Below are positions 45,319 through 57,577 of a stretch of 64,000 nt of DNA, piece after piece. The notes beneath the pieces were generated by a model. It was not told where the DNA came from. It saw nothing but the letters and a program-made list of their open reading frames with translations, and searched no databases. A program made the translations under genes and the position numbers. Numbering within the stretch: the stretch's first letter is position 1; each line of letters opens with the position of its first letter. Location of the stretch: the NCBI GenBank assembly GCA_032622095.1, contig CP136061.1:39933797-39997796 (forward strand), read 5' to 3'. Source of the stretch: Siphonodentalium dalli. Its lineage: Eukaryota > Mollusca > Scaphopoda > Gadilida > Siphonodentaliidae.

Positions 45319-48300
45319 TAGTAGAGTCGCTTATGTATTTTCGTGGGAATTTTTTGAACAAATGTAGAGACTATGATATTATGATAGGGTATCACTTACT
45401 TTGTCGGAAAAAGTTTGTTAGACTTCATGGGTCCGCGACTGGAGAGAATTATGACGTCACAAAGATGACGTCATTGTCAGTTCAGTTCAGATGTAGGGTT
45501 GTCATAAGAACTGACGAATTCAGCGCATATTTCTTAATTGTTATACATTCTTTTCAGTTAGGACAAATCATCAATAGTAGTTCTCGAAGTACAGTACCCA
45601 ATTTCACGGGAAAATGTTATTCCAGTCAAAGATGGCTGCCAAAATGGCACTAAAAAATCAACAATTTTTGCGATTTTCAGGAATCTCATGTAAATGACCT
45701 TCCGTTTGGTATCGACTGTGAATTGTGTCAATTCTGTGTTTAATTATTGCTTCAGAAATGTGGTGACCAATTGTACTGTGCAAATCATGTTCGATCTGTC
45801 AAAAATCCACTTTAGACAATCGAATTATAGCATCTTGTCAAAAATTCATTCCGATATTGTAGCAATAGATTTAAAGAAATGAGCGGCATTCAGTCATGGG
45901 AAAGAAGTATTCGTGCCACATACGGAATTATTATCACACTTCAACAAAACTGTTCAATTTCATCCAATATGGCTACCAAAATGGCAGTCAAAATACAAAA
46001 GTCAGTGTTCGTTACGGTACATCACCAAATGTTGCCCTGGCATCCCATCATGGGGAATTAGGTTAATCGGCTACTTTTAAGTAAATGCGCATAGCTTTAA
46101 TTTCTTATACACATTAGCGATGTCCTATACGGCATACGCGGCATTTCTTCAATTTTCCTGATATTAAGAGAGGAGGGTGTTGAAGAGAAAATCCAACTCA
46201 CTATGTGAAATTAGAAAGTATCTTAGACCGCCATATTAGCTTGGGGTGGGCAAGTGTTACTATTCCAATGTCTAGACTTCTGTGCTATACTCTAAGCCAA
46301 AGTACTAAGTGAGAAGTATTGGTGGTTACCATATCAAATGTGGTAATTGATGATGCAGTTAATCGTTAGTCTTGTGACATATCGGTAGAAAATGCATATA
46401 GTGTATCATAGCAGGTAGCAATACGCAATTGTTTATTGTGATAGCTATGAAGTGGGATTGTACTTCTCAGCTATACCATGAATCTTGGCAAGCAAGAAAC
46501 AACACATCCTTGTTTATAAAACACAAACAATAGTAGAATTAATGCTATGGCTGTCATTTGGCCTGCTTGTCTCACTGTTAGTTGCGCTGTAACCATTTGA
46601 ACCTCGTTTAGTTGAACTTAGCAGGTTTCAATCGTATTGATAACCACGACAGATCAAAATAGAATAGACACCCATAGGTGGGTAATATATCCGTATAAGC
46701 GGTAGTGTCCCGTGTCAAGCTTAAAGTGATATATTGTGAATACTAGGTTCTGAAATCTGGATGATTGTTTTCACCAAAGTAGTCCAACCACTTTCATTAC
46801 AAATGTGGAGTTTTGAAAAGTTAATATAAGTTAGTGACCCCACAGGACATGTTATTCAGTTGAAATGAACATTGCCATACACCAGGCTAGATCCACACAA
46901 ACTGGCGAAGTGGCATGTCTGGTTCTTGGCTTTCCTCGTGTTCAGTTAATTGGTGGTAGCCACACAAAGTGATTCGCCCAATATACGAAAGGTGGCTTGG
47001 CACGAACACGGTAGGCTGGTATGGACCATTGATAGTATACAGCAAACTAATATCCCATATTGATTTCTATGATTTAGGCATGTGAAAAGTTTAGTGAGAC
47101 AATGCATTACGTTTGTACATCAGTTTAATAGGAAAGTGGTTCTGGGAAATGGTTATGAGTGTGCTGCCGGTCGCACTTGATTAGCGGTTATTTTGAAGTT
47201 TATCGAAAACAACAGGGACTGCGCAACTGCTTTGCATATCCAACCATCCATCTTAGATGACGAAAGAATGTGAATGGTAAGCGCAATAGATACGAGCCAC
47301 AAATAGACAGGCGATACTTATTATGATAATAATTCCCGCGTTTTGACAAACTGTACGACCACATGGTGGGAAACGGGTGAAACGTCCATTGGTAGTGATG
47401 GGTCTTCCGGTCTCATGTCATCAGTTTGATTTATTATGTCCAATATACTCTGGAATTCAGGTTCTTAATACTGAATGACATTATGGGGCAACGCAGTCCA
47501 CTAACTTCTTACAACATAATGTGAAGTAATATTTGGAGTTAATAACAGCTCATGACGTGCCATGTTGATTATGGTTATAACGTTATCATGAACCAAAGGA
47601 AATGTGGAAATGAAGGAAGTTGAATTAGCACGCGTAACTACGGAGGTGGCCATGGTTCACTATAATAATAATGGCATCTTTCAGATCATATTATATAGGC
47701 CGATCCATAATAGACCCTAATGACTCAAACTGTTCTAATTCTATTCGACTAGGAGTTATCAGATCAGTCTGCTTATATCCCATAACTTGTATATATCATG
47801 CTGCATTCATGCATCTTGATAATCCCCCGAACCAAGTGGCATATATAGTTTAACTTCAGCAGAACACGGTCACGGTGAGGCTATTGTACGCAGAGCTCCA
47901 TACATGTTCACGTGGAAATCAATCCAGTTTGATCAGATAGACTTTAGTTCAAACAGTATTTATTCCATGAATATTACAAAAACTATTAGTATACGTTTAA
48001 TCGTGGACCGGATTCGACATCAAATGTGCAGGCTTATGTGAGTAATTTCCGGGAATCATTTTATATTCACCCTACCTAACTATAGTTTATGGTCCAGATA
48101 CACATTAGCGCTACTTTTATATGAGACAAACTAATTATATACATTTGTACATACATGTAGTGATACATAAATATGCTAATATCGCTGTAATACAAGTAAA
48201 TATATTGCTAGAGTTCTAGTTCAAATTTGTCAAGATCCCATCTTGGTCGTCATAGTAATGCACGTGTGGAAATGTAGCGGTACTTTGTATGAACTGGTAA

Positions 48301-50056
48301 CAAGAAGCAGTCTAAGCATGAGGCAATCATCAACATTTCTTCCTGCACATATGTTTGCCAGAATGGTAGAATGGGGTTTCTGATAATTTTATGTCGATTT
48401 TTTTCCATTCCAATCGACAAGAGTACACATACACGGATTGATTTTACGAAGACGTTTATTGATATTATGTCAGAAAACGTCGGTGTAACTTCGACAGACT
48501 ATCCAACCTCGTTCATCTACCAAGCCTATACCGGCGGTATACATGTATCATGGAAAAGAATAAAGTATAGCTAGAATATCTGAACAAGGCCCCGGGCGAT
48601 CTCCTGGTTTATATTTTCAATTTCAGTCTTCAAAAGCCAGCTACTGTTAGCTATATACAGTAATCCGATTGAGTCCGTCGCTATACCTTTTAGTATACGA
48701 GTAGATAAACTCAATCGTTATCGATATGCAAGAACGTATGGCGTCCACATGCATGATTTGATCATTGGTAGCTGACATCGCCTGAATTTGGAAACTTCAC
48801 TATTATCTCCACATACCACGTAGGTCTCTATTAAATTATTTATATAATATCAGAATCGAGTTTGGCACAAGTCCATATACTTAACGTGCTTGAACATATA
48901 TTTCAGTTTTATATATTTCTCACCGAAAGCCCATGTATGATAATGATATGCGTATGTACCTTTCTTGCACGCTGTGATATATTTCGGAAATATATCTATT
49001 TTAATGTCAAATTTCGCCATTTCCGCCACATTGGCGGCCATCTCGATTACAATGAGATATTAATAACTCCGGATAATCTAAATCGGAGTACATTCATTCA
49101 TATATCTAACACCGATATATCGTTCTCCTGTTGTGGACATGTTATTTGACGTGTGCAAATATAATGTTTGGCGAATTTTCACGATGCTTATTTGGACAAT
49201 GATTGTCATATGAACTCGCATATTGAGTCATTGCGGAAAGACAATGACTATGAATCTGTCGTAACATGGCGAATATGTATTTGTAAGAAGCAAATTAGTC
49301 TACTATATTCACCTTCTACATGACAGAAACGTAATTGGATGAAAAAGGGTAAAATTTGTGTATTATCGTATTTTGGCCGCCATCTTGGAAGCCATCTTGG
49401 ATTAAATTGACAGTTTCTGGATCCAGTTAGATGTAAATACCTTATTTAATGATCATACTCATTTCCATCATCGATTATTTCTAAATTTCTATAAGGATAT
49501 AGTTTGAAAATAAAAAAGTATATTATGGCGAAATTCATACCAATTCCTTTAAATCATCTCATTTGGAGAAGACAATCAAAGTTATGATACAAGAAATCAA
49601 CTAATGTGATGCCTAAGTGAGTTGTTATCAAGATTGAAGAGAAGTATATTCCCTAATCGTCACCAGTTCTATACAATCGGAAATGATGTAGGCGACATGT
49701 ATGGAAAATCATCAATTTCCCACTTCCGGTCGCCATTTTGGCGGCCATCTTTGATCGAGAGGACAATTTGTTATATAAAAACATAACATGGCATCACACC
49801 ATACACGATACAAAAGGATTGTCATTTATTTTATAGCAAAATTATATTTGTTCATGAAATCTAACAATGGCGAACTTACAAAAATGAGCATGGCGGCCAT
49901 TTTTGTGACGTCATCAGTCCACCCACTCGCGACCCCAGGGGGTCTAACAATTTGTTTTCTGAAGTAGAGACCATATACTGGCTCATGAACATGGTCTCTA
50001 TATTTGTTCATGAATTTCCCACGGGAGCCCAAAATGTGACATAAGCGACTCTACTA
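45319..50056. mobile_element. Putative 4.7-kb element with long inverted arms
   Basis: TAGTAGAGTCGCTTATGT begins at 45319 and its complement ends at 50056, with ATA on both outer sides (45316-45318, 50057-50059). Similarity in inverted orientation continues inward in patches for ~700 bp: 'aacaaat(g/a)tagagac', 'tgttagac', 'gatgacgtca', 'gccaaaatggc', 'catctttgatc'. The arms hold diverged 'ccaagatggc/gccatcttgg' motifs. The central 46.1-49.3 kb is unique non-coding sequence with frames of at most ~95 codons, none recognised. It could instead be two solo elements in opposite directions. Confidence 0.5.
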
Positions 50057-50195
50057 ATATACCGTCTACATTATAAATCATAATCTACGGAAACAATCAC
50101 TTGTAAGTTGTATCAAGCTTGAGAGGGGTTTTCCATGAGTTTACTTGGTAACCGGGTTTAAATAGATTCGGCAGTTTATACGAACAGTCGTCTGA

Positions 50196-50311
50196 TTTAA
50201 TTATAAAATAAATCCTCTGTGTATCGTTCCTCCTTCAGTAAAACTGGCAACGACATTAACACGGAATAGCGATTAACCAACGACGATAAACGCCAATACT
50301 CAAAATATAAC
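50196..50311 (+). repeat. Decayed SINE body next to the GPCR start
   Basis: 'cctctgtgtatcgttcctcc', 'cagtaaaactggcaacga' and 'acgacgataaacgccaata' parallel the SINE body at ~33371-33450. The tRNA head is lost or too diverged to see. Confidence 0.6.
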
Positions 50312-50360
50312 TGGATTAAATATTAACATAGAATCGTGTTTTTTCTTGAAGGGGAGTATT

Positions 50361-51422
50361 ATGGTTCGTGTGGAATATGGAATGGAGAACGCCACGGATT
50401 GGTTAGGCTATCCGTTATGGAATGGTTTCATGGCACCCGCTAATCACTCTGCAAATCAAAACATCTACAATCTGATTAATAGCTGGGTGTTGACTATTTT
50501 TCAGCCAGTAATTTTCCTTCTCGGTGTGGTCGGAAATGTTCTTTCTATTATCGTTTTCATTCGAGGTACTTGGAATCATGCACCAATGCCGATTTATCTC
50601 ATAACACTGGCTGTCACAGACACTTCCAGTCTGGCTTATGGCATGATGACTTCGTGGATACACGCTATACTTGAATGGAAGATAACAACCACTTCGAATC
50701 TTGCTTGTAAAAGTGTATTGTTCGCATATTATGTGCTCCCCTATTTCTCTAGTTGGATAATAGTTTCAATAACGGTCGAAAGAGCTATAGTTTTACTATT
50801 TCCAAACAGATGGAAGTGCACACGCAGAAAGGCCAAGTTCTTGCTAATTTTCCTGGGGATATTCATGTGTGTGATTTGCAGCCATTTTATATATGGAATG
50901 CATCTGGAAAGGGGCTATTGTCTCTGTAATACGAAGAAATACGATAATTTTATCAGATTTATTTGGTCATGGATAGACCTGTTAGTGGGATCTGTCGTCC
51001 CGTCAGTCATTCTTGTTGTCGCCAATGCCGCTATAATATGGCGAATTAGAAGGAATGCCAGAAACATGTCAGAATTAAGAGGAAACAACAGAGGAACCGG
51101 ACAGTCGTATTCAGAGACTACGTATACTAAGATTCTGATCGTGTTGAGCGTAGAGTATGTGGTGACCACGCTGCCTCACTGTGTCGTGACTGTAATCTGC
51201 GACAATGTGTCGGCGACCACATACAAGGAGTCCATCGGAAAGATAGATCTAGCTGCAACCATCAGTATTCTACTCCTGAATAGTCATAATGCCGCTAATT
51301 TCTATCTTTACTGTTTAAGCGTCTCGACGTTTAGGAGGCAGCTTTCACTGTTAATTCCATGTTGTCGTCCGTATCGTGGCCAACATCAACTTGTAGAAAC
51401 ACAAGAAGTACGAGGAGCATAA
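50361..51422 (+). CDS. Orphan class A (rhodopsin-like) G protein-coupled receptor, intronless
   Basis: A 353-residue seven-helix receptor of the plasma membrane. Start: ATG at 50361 with A at -3 and G at +4; an upstream in-frame TTG is ignored. Two N-glycosylation sites lie in the N-terminus (N10, N28). TM1 (~41-67) has GNVLS; TM2 (~77-96) LAVTD with Asp87; Cys116 at the top of TM3 probably bonds to Cys187/189 in loop 2. TM3 ends V-E-R-A, a DRY variant. TM5 has Pro214. TM6 (~255-279) has TTLPHC but lacks the CWxP Trp. TM7 reads N-F-Y-L-Y (313-317) where NPxxY is usual, then FRR and a CC pair (334-335) for palmitoylation. NFxLY in TM7 is typical of FMRFamide/TRH-receptor-like and lineage-expanded invertebrate receptors. 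A peptide ligand is inference; chemosensory use is the alternative. Confidence 0.93.
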   Translation: MVRVEYGMENATDWLGYPLWNGFMAPANHSANQNIYNLINSWVLTIFQPVIFLLGVVGNVLSIIVFIRGTWNHAPMPIYLITLAVTDTSSLAYGMMTSWIHAILEWKITTTSNLACKSVLFAYYVLPYFSSWIIVSITVERAIVLLFPNRWKCTRRKAKFLLIFLGIFMCVICSHFIYGMHLERGYCLCNTKKYDNFIRFIWSWIDLLVGSVVPSVILVVANAAIIWRIRRNARNMSELRGNNRGTGQSYSETTYTKILIVLSVEYVVTTLPHCVVTVICDNVSATTYKESIGKIDLAATISILLLNSHNAANFYLYCLSVSTFRRQLSLLIPCCRPYRGQHQLVETQEVRGA

Positions 51423-51607
51423 ATGTTTATGTTACTTTCGTAGAAAACTATTCGACAGACGATATATGTGTATGATAGCGAACACTCCCCCCCCCCCCTT
51501 GTCACCGAGGGCTACGCTATAGCACGAAGGCTATCGGATATAAGATGTGTATATGATAGCGAACACCCACTGTGGACGGTCGGTATGAACAAGAAACAAC
51601 GACAAGC

Positions 51608-51613
51608 AATAAA
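51608..51613 (+). terminator. Candidate polyadenylation signal for the GPCR
   Basis: AATAAA 186 bases after the stop codon, the first canonical signal downstream. A short duplication ('gtgtatatgatagcgaacac', ~51467 and ~51547) and a C-run (51487-51498) lie between. Confidence 0.45.
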
Positions 51614-51748
51614 TCCTAAATTATCACAAATGTACGAGCTCATATTTTTGGCGAAATTTATTCGAAGTAGCTAACTGCAATTATTTTCCAAACTTTCATG
51701 AAAAACACACATATACTTAACCCTGCATGAAATAACTCACCGAATAAT

Positions 51749-51914
51749 AATAATACCCGAAGTTTAGTAAATAATACCCGAAGTTTAGTAAATAATACCC
51801 GAAGTTTAGTAAATAATACCCGAAGTTTAGTAAATAATACCCGAAGTTTAGTAAATAATTTTATGTTGTATATTGTAATATACAACATAAAATTATTTAC
51901 TAAACTTCGGGTAT
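51749..51914. repeat. 21-bp tandem repeat ending in a perfect 38-bp-arm palindrome
   Basis: Five direct copies of 'aataatacccgaagtttagt' + 'a' (51749 onward) are followed by a unit that folds back on itself. 51837-51874 and 51877-51914 are exact reverse complements with only two bases between ('gt' at 51875-51876). The right arm ends in an inverted copy of the 21-mer. Confidence 0.95.
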
Positions 51915-52679
51915 GAGGTTTGGTGTTGATGTGTACGAAACTAGTCAAGTATTGCCATCTACCTGTACGGCAGCATTTTATTATACTTTAGGCTTCTTAG
52001 ATTTAGCACTTTGGCTCCCTTTATAAATTTCTCGCAAACAACTGAGCTTTGACAAACATTAATCCTAATAAAATGTACTAAAAGATATTAACATTTGATT
52101 TCAATTTCATGTATGAACAATAATTAATTGCCAACAATTAATGTCCATATATTATACATGTATATGCATACAATATATTTATATGATATTCAACTGCGCA
52201 TGTGCCTTGTATTTATATATCGCATGATTTCTGATAGCTGGTGTTAGCAGAATGCAAGTTCATTTAGCTCTCCAGATATCACAGTATTAATAATACCAGT
52301 GGATCCTTCTGATTTATCATATTTTTAGATATTCCTTGACGTCCTACCACCTGAACTGTATCACTAATTAGAACATGTGTTCTAAATATGACGTATTATC
52401 AGGACCTGTATTGAGTGCATTCACACTGTGGTAGATCAGTTAAGGAGATATATAGCAATATACACATATATCCCATCATATTAAAGGCGATCAGATACAT
52501 GTATGTGTACACAAATGAGCAATTTTTTATTGAACAAAAAGTATATTTCCGCCATTATAATGCATCATATTTCATTCAGCTTCGAGCGGTGCACATACTC
52601 TGTATATATCGATGTGGATGACACAGTAGATTTGAGGTCCAAGTAACGAGACCCTATTCAAAGCTGTGTTTGCATAGAT

Positions 52680-52990
52680 TAGTAATTATCTTCAGGGAAG
52701 ACATTATAATTACGATAATAGACTAGTAATTATCTTCCGGGAAGACATTATAATTACGATAATAAATTAGTAATTATCTTCCGGGAAGATATTATAATTA
52801 CGATAATAGATTAGTAATTATCTTCCGGGAAGACATTATAATTACGATAATAGACTAGTAATTATCTTCCGGGAAGACATTATAAAGGTCGTTTTATAGC
52901 TGAAATAATTTGTCGCAAGTCACCTCTGTCTGGAAATAATGTGTCGCAAGTCACCTCTGCCTGGAAATAATTTGTTGAAATGTTGAGATA
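52680..52990 (+). repeat. 44-bp tandem repeat (5 units) and a ~30-bp doublet
   Basis: Units of 'tagtaattatcttccgggaa' + 'gacattataattacgataat' start at ~52679, 52724, 52768, 52812 and 52856. Each contains the palindrome ATCTTCCGGGAAGA(T/C). Just after, 'ataatttgtcgcaagtcacc' + 'tctg' repeats at ~52906 and ~52937. The 51915-52679 stretch has nothing else I can support. Confidence 0.9.
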
Positions 52991-53048
52991 AATAATTCCC
53001 AGAGATCGATTTATGAGCCGAGTTATAGATAGTCCACTTGACTGTTAA

Positions 53049-53610
53049 AGGGGTACTGTACCCAAGATGTTGTTGTTGGTTTCTATAATCCCCGAGTCGG
53101 AGAATAAGGAAACAACTTTTCCAGTCTTTAAAAGTCTGTTGAGTACGGAATGCAAAAATACTAATTGTCGTTGTCGAGTAATTTTTGTACAGTTTTCAAC
53201 CAAATGAATCAAATAAAAATTATATTATATGCATAGTAGTCCCATATACTCATTTAAGTTATTGTATCGTCACTAGTCAATGAGTGGCTTGAGTGTTATC
53301 CCCGTATAAGCATAATATTTCAAACGATCGTGTGTGCAATGGGTTTACTAATCCAGTATCCCTGAATTATAATTTGATTACGTTTTGTACACGGAAATTC
53401 GTATTTTAATTACGCCATTTTATGGCTCCAGCCATAAATTCAATTTATTTTAAATTATTAACTTTTAAATTATTAAATTTTAAGATAGCCTATTAACCTG
53501 AGCGTTTACAGAATACATCTTCGACTCAAATTACTTATGTTTCTATATAGTATCGATAATAGATCGTTGTTATCACCGGAAATTTATTGAAAATGGCGTA
53601 CAGTACCCCT
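53049..53610. mobile_element. TTAA-specific MITE, copy C
   Basis: Third family member, 562 bp, with TTAA at 53045-53048 and 53611-53614. It lacks ~30 bases present in copies A and B after 'tctgttgagtacg'. Confidence 0.92.
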
Positions 53611-53614
53611 TTAA

Positions 53615-55630
53615 TAATATAAATACAGATTTAAATACAGATGTGTTGATGACATATGGGTTGCATAAATGTATACATATATTGATATACTATGCTGGTT
53701 TAAATGTTGGATTATCCAGTACAATGATATTTCCATTTTCCAATGGTTTTCCACCAATATGAAATTACTGTACACTCATTTGTAGAGTTTGCTGCATTAT
53801 AATTCAGTAAGGGTGAATAGACACATGCATGTAATTTATGTATGCAAAATCCATGTATTTTACATGGTCACACCAATCATTGATATCATTAGTGGCCAGC
53901 GCGCGATCGGGCAATATCAACAGGCGAGACAAATGAGCAGTTATATATACGATAATAGCATAGTGTGTTTTGAGATGTGTTAGAAGTGTGAGTTTTCGAG
54001 TTTTCATACTTCTAACGAGTTGAGATAACACAATTGTTGTATTTATCTTATGCCAACTGATACTATAATTTGTGTTCAAATTAAGCCTAATTTATGACAG
54101 TTTTCAGACAAAAACAACTTACATTTTGGTAATTTCGAAGTACAATTCCCGTTACGCATGAATACGCAATTGCAGTACATGTGATGAGGTCACAAATTTA
54201 TGGAACATTGGGGTGATTTATCAGCAACAAACAAGATATAAGTCCTGATTTAATATGAATCCATGTACAGAAATCGGAACAGTGAAATTCTTTCAATAAA
54301 ATATCAATGTTCTCAGACAAAGGGCAAAGATATTCAAACTGTTACAGTTCAGAATTCGTTAGATTGAAAATAACCTGATAACCATGCAAGTTCTGAGAAA
54401 AGTGTACATCGTACATTTTGCAAATTTTGTGCGATGCAAGCTGTCTAAAATGACGGGAACAGAATAGTGAAAGCTTAAAATTTAGTCATATTAGGGGCAT
54501 GTGATCATGTTTCATTGAATGTGTTGCTACATTACTATTTTATTCCACTTCTATGCATTAATTTATTCGTTTAAACCTTCGAAATGCTGAATTAAATGTG
54601 ACTCAATTTCGAGGCGAGAGTTTTTGTTGATACGTCGCCAAGGCAGCAACGTCGTGATGTGAAAGGTAACATTGTGCATAGTCCTTTCTTGAAATGATAA
54701 TACACATATGTAAGATATTACAAGAATTTAATACACAGTATAACATCACACCGGTATAAGATAAAAGCTATTATCAAACTGATAACTGCTATCGAGAAAT
54801 TTCAAGCCGAAATTAATATTGCTGTTTTTTACGAGTTTTAATTTATTTCGAAAAGTGGAGTTGAGTCCGTCGATTGATAAAAATCAAAAGCAGACTCACA
54901 ATGATTTTAACAGAAAGTCCAACATTTGGGTTGTCGCGCGAACAATTATTTTTAGCGGCCTGACGACTTCGTTCAGGCAACGGCTCTCTGTGCGTTCAGA
55001 GCTTGGCTCACTGTGGTCAAACATATCCGCAATGATTGGGTTGTCAGCGGACACATATTACATGGTCTGTATGAGCCATGTAAAACGACAAATATACGAC
55101 ATTTACAGAGATGACATGCATGCGTGTATCCACCCTAATACTCAATCAGTTTCAGTAATATTCAGTTATTACCTGATATTTCAATTGAGAGTTATTGTAG
55201 TTCGGTATGGTGTTGGTAATACTTGTGTGATCGGAGATGACTTACCCGCAGGGGTTGCTTTGCTTCCTTCATTTACTCGCCCCGGGTCGTATATTCTTTG
55301 TGATGCGACTTAGGAGTCTATTCTGAGATGTTCACACATTTATTTCTGTCACTATATATACGAGTCTACAATTATTAGTGTTTATTACACTCATATGCGC
55401 CATTTACATTGGAAACGCCGTTAAATAAAAATGGTAACGTCACTAGTGATTTATGTTATTTCTCGTTACGTCATTGACGTTAATGTCGCTTACTGATTTT
55501 GACTGAAATTTCGATTGTTAATCTTTCTCCACATCGCGACTTCCATGCTTTAATTTTGTGTGCTTAATCATATTGGGCGAACCAAATTGATGCAGAAGTG
55601 TAATAAATAGTGTAATCAACTAGCTCCGAG
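53615..55630. other. Non-coding; unexplained 164-codon frame at 54819-55313
   Basis: The frame at 54819-55313 (+) has no early ATG (it begins at TTG; the first in-frame Met is far inside at ~55033). It has no recognised domain and no signal peptide. It may be chance or an exon of an unknown gene. Nothing else in this interval is supported. Confidence 0.35.
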
Positions 55631-55738
55631 AATTACGTTAATTTATTCACTCGAGGTGAGAGACGTTTAGGTAAGAAACGCGCGCTAACGCGCACTCGTT
55701 TCTTACCGACGCCTCTCTTGGATTATTTAACGTAATTT
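55631..55738. repeat. Imperfect ~45-bp-arm hairpin with a GC-rich loop
   Basis: The left arm ('aattacgttaa' ... 'ggtaagaaacg', 55631-55680) and right arm ('cgtttcttacc' ... 'ttaacgtaatt', 55697-55738) pair with several bulges. The loop 'cgcgctaacgcgc' is itself a small palindrome. Likely a fold-back element. Confidence 0.75.
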
Positions 55739-56040
55739 TGATTACTCTCTATATAATGCAGCAACATGAGTGTACAGCAATGTCATGGGTGGAAAACATG
55801 CGTTTCTTTATCATACTGAGTATATATTATCGGTGAGATTGTATTATTGTTAATTCTATCAGTAGAATTTAGTCTATATATAGGCTTTGTAAAATATTAA
55901 CTGAGCTTAATTGAGACACACCCATGTTGTATAAAAAAATCATAAAAGGACTGTAACTTTGGCAAATATACAGTTAAGACCTATATATATACTTATATTT
56001 TTTTTTTTTGAATGGTAAACCTATATATTTAGATTTTGGA

Positions 56041-56120
56041 ATGGTATACATGTACATTGCATACATATATTCCTATATATATTTGTTTAATGGTTTCCAT
56101 GTACATGTCATACCTATATA

Positions 56121-56154
<34 letters not shown>

Positions 56155-56985
56155 ATGGTATCCCTGTACATGTCATACCTATATACCTATATACATTTAT
56201 ATATATTTAATGGTATTCCTGAACATGTCGTACCTATATACCTATATATATATTTGAATGGTATCCTGTACATGTCATACTTATATACCTATATATTATT
56301 TTTTTTAATGGTATCCATGTACATGTCATACCTATATACCTATATATAGTTAATGGTATCCCTGTACATGTCATACCTATATACCTATATACTTTGTATA
56401 TATATTTGAATGGTATACCTGTACATGTCATAGCTATATGCCTATATATTTTTTTTTAATGGTATCCCTGTACATGTCATACCTATATACCTATATACTT
56501 TGTGTTGAATTGTATACGTGTACATGTCATGCCTATATACCTATTAGGTATATATGTATGACATGTACAGGTAACCTATATATATCATTTTGAGTGGTAT
56601 ACCTGTACATGTCATACCTATATACCTATATATTTTTAATGGCATACCTGTACATGTCATACCTATATACCTATATATTTTTAATGGTATACCTGTACAT
56701 GTCATACCTATATACCTATATATTTTTAATGGTATACCTGTACTTGTCATACCTATATACCTATATATTTTTAATGGTATACCTGTACTTGTCATACCTA
56801 TATACCTATATATTTTTAATGGCATACCTGTACATGTCATACCTATATACCTATATATTTTTAATGGTATACCTGTACTTGTCATACCTATATACCTATA
56901 TATTTTTAATGGTATACCTGTACTTGTCATACCTATATACCTATATATTTTTAATGGCATACCTGTACATGTCATACTTTTGTAA
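56041..56985 (+). repeat. 45-bp minisatellite, ~20 units, with one inverted unit
   Basis: Unit 'aatggtatacctgtacatgt' + 'catacctatatacctatata' + 'ttttt'. Early units (56041-56530) are diverged and include a (TA)n run at 56125-56152. Units from ~56590 are nearly identical, differing mainly at catgtcat/cttgtcat and gcata/gtata. Around 56545-56575 one unit is inverted ('gacatgtacaggta'). Frames of 113-152 codons on both strands are repeat artefacts. Confidence 0.95.
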
Positions 56986-57577
56986 TTGTCTTCTATTATT
57001 GTATTCTCCTACTCTGGATATTGATACTATTACTGTAAATCAAATTAACTAAAATATAATAGTATTGAGAATTTGAAATAAGTTTTTATAATAAATATGT
57101 TCTAAACATGTATTTATTATATGCTTGCCTATAAAATATCGAGAAATTACGGTAACGTAGATCTTTGTATGTATCTCTTAGAAGCCACAATGAAATACGA
57201 TTTCGTTATTTCACTGTAGGTTTCGTTATATCTCACTATAGCCTGACGTTGGTTTACTTGAGCGAAAAATTTGAAAACAAATTCTTTTACAGCACGTTAT
57301 AGTAAATAATCTGCAAACTTATCGGTTAATATAATTTATGTTAGTTCTTTCTGTGTGACAGATCTGAAGTGTGTTGTTGGGTTTCACAGACGATGGGTTG
57401 ATATCTTTGAGTGAAAATTTGACGAGGATGTCTTCTACACATCTCCAATTTAGTTGCAAAAGCTCTCTCCGTGGTATATCGCGATTCATTCTTTGTTGGA
57501 AGATTCATCAGAATGTCAAATCAGAAGGGATGCCATAATCAGCTAGTAGGTTACAATACACCAAATACAAATTAGTA
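56986..57577. other. Non-coding, no recognised feature
   Basis: AT-rich, no supportable frame. Confidence 0.5.

Noticed and set aside
54819-55313. 164-codon plus-strand frame, the longest outside the GPCR and repeats
   Set aside because: It starts with TTG, has no ATG until about codon 72, and shows no domain, helix pattern or neighbour that supports coding.
56544-57052. Long frames (131-152 codons) on both strands
   Set aside because: They only reflect a 45-bp repeat unit, a multiple of three without stops.
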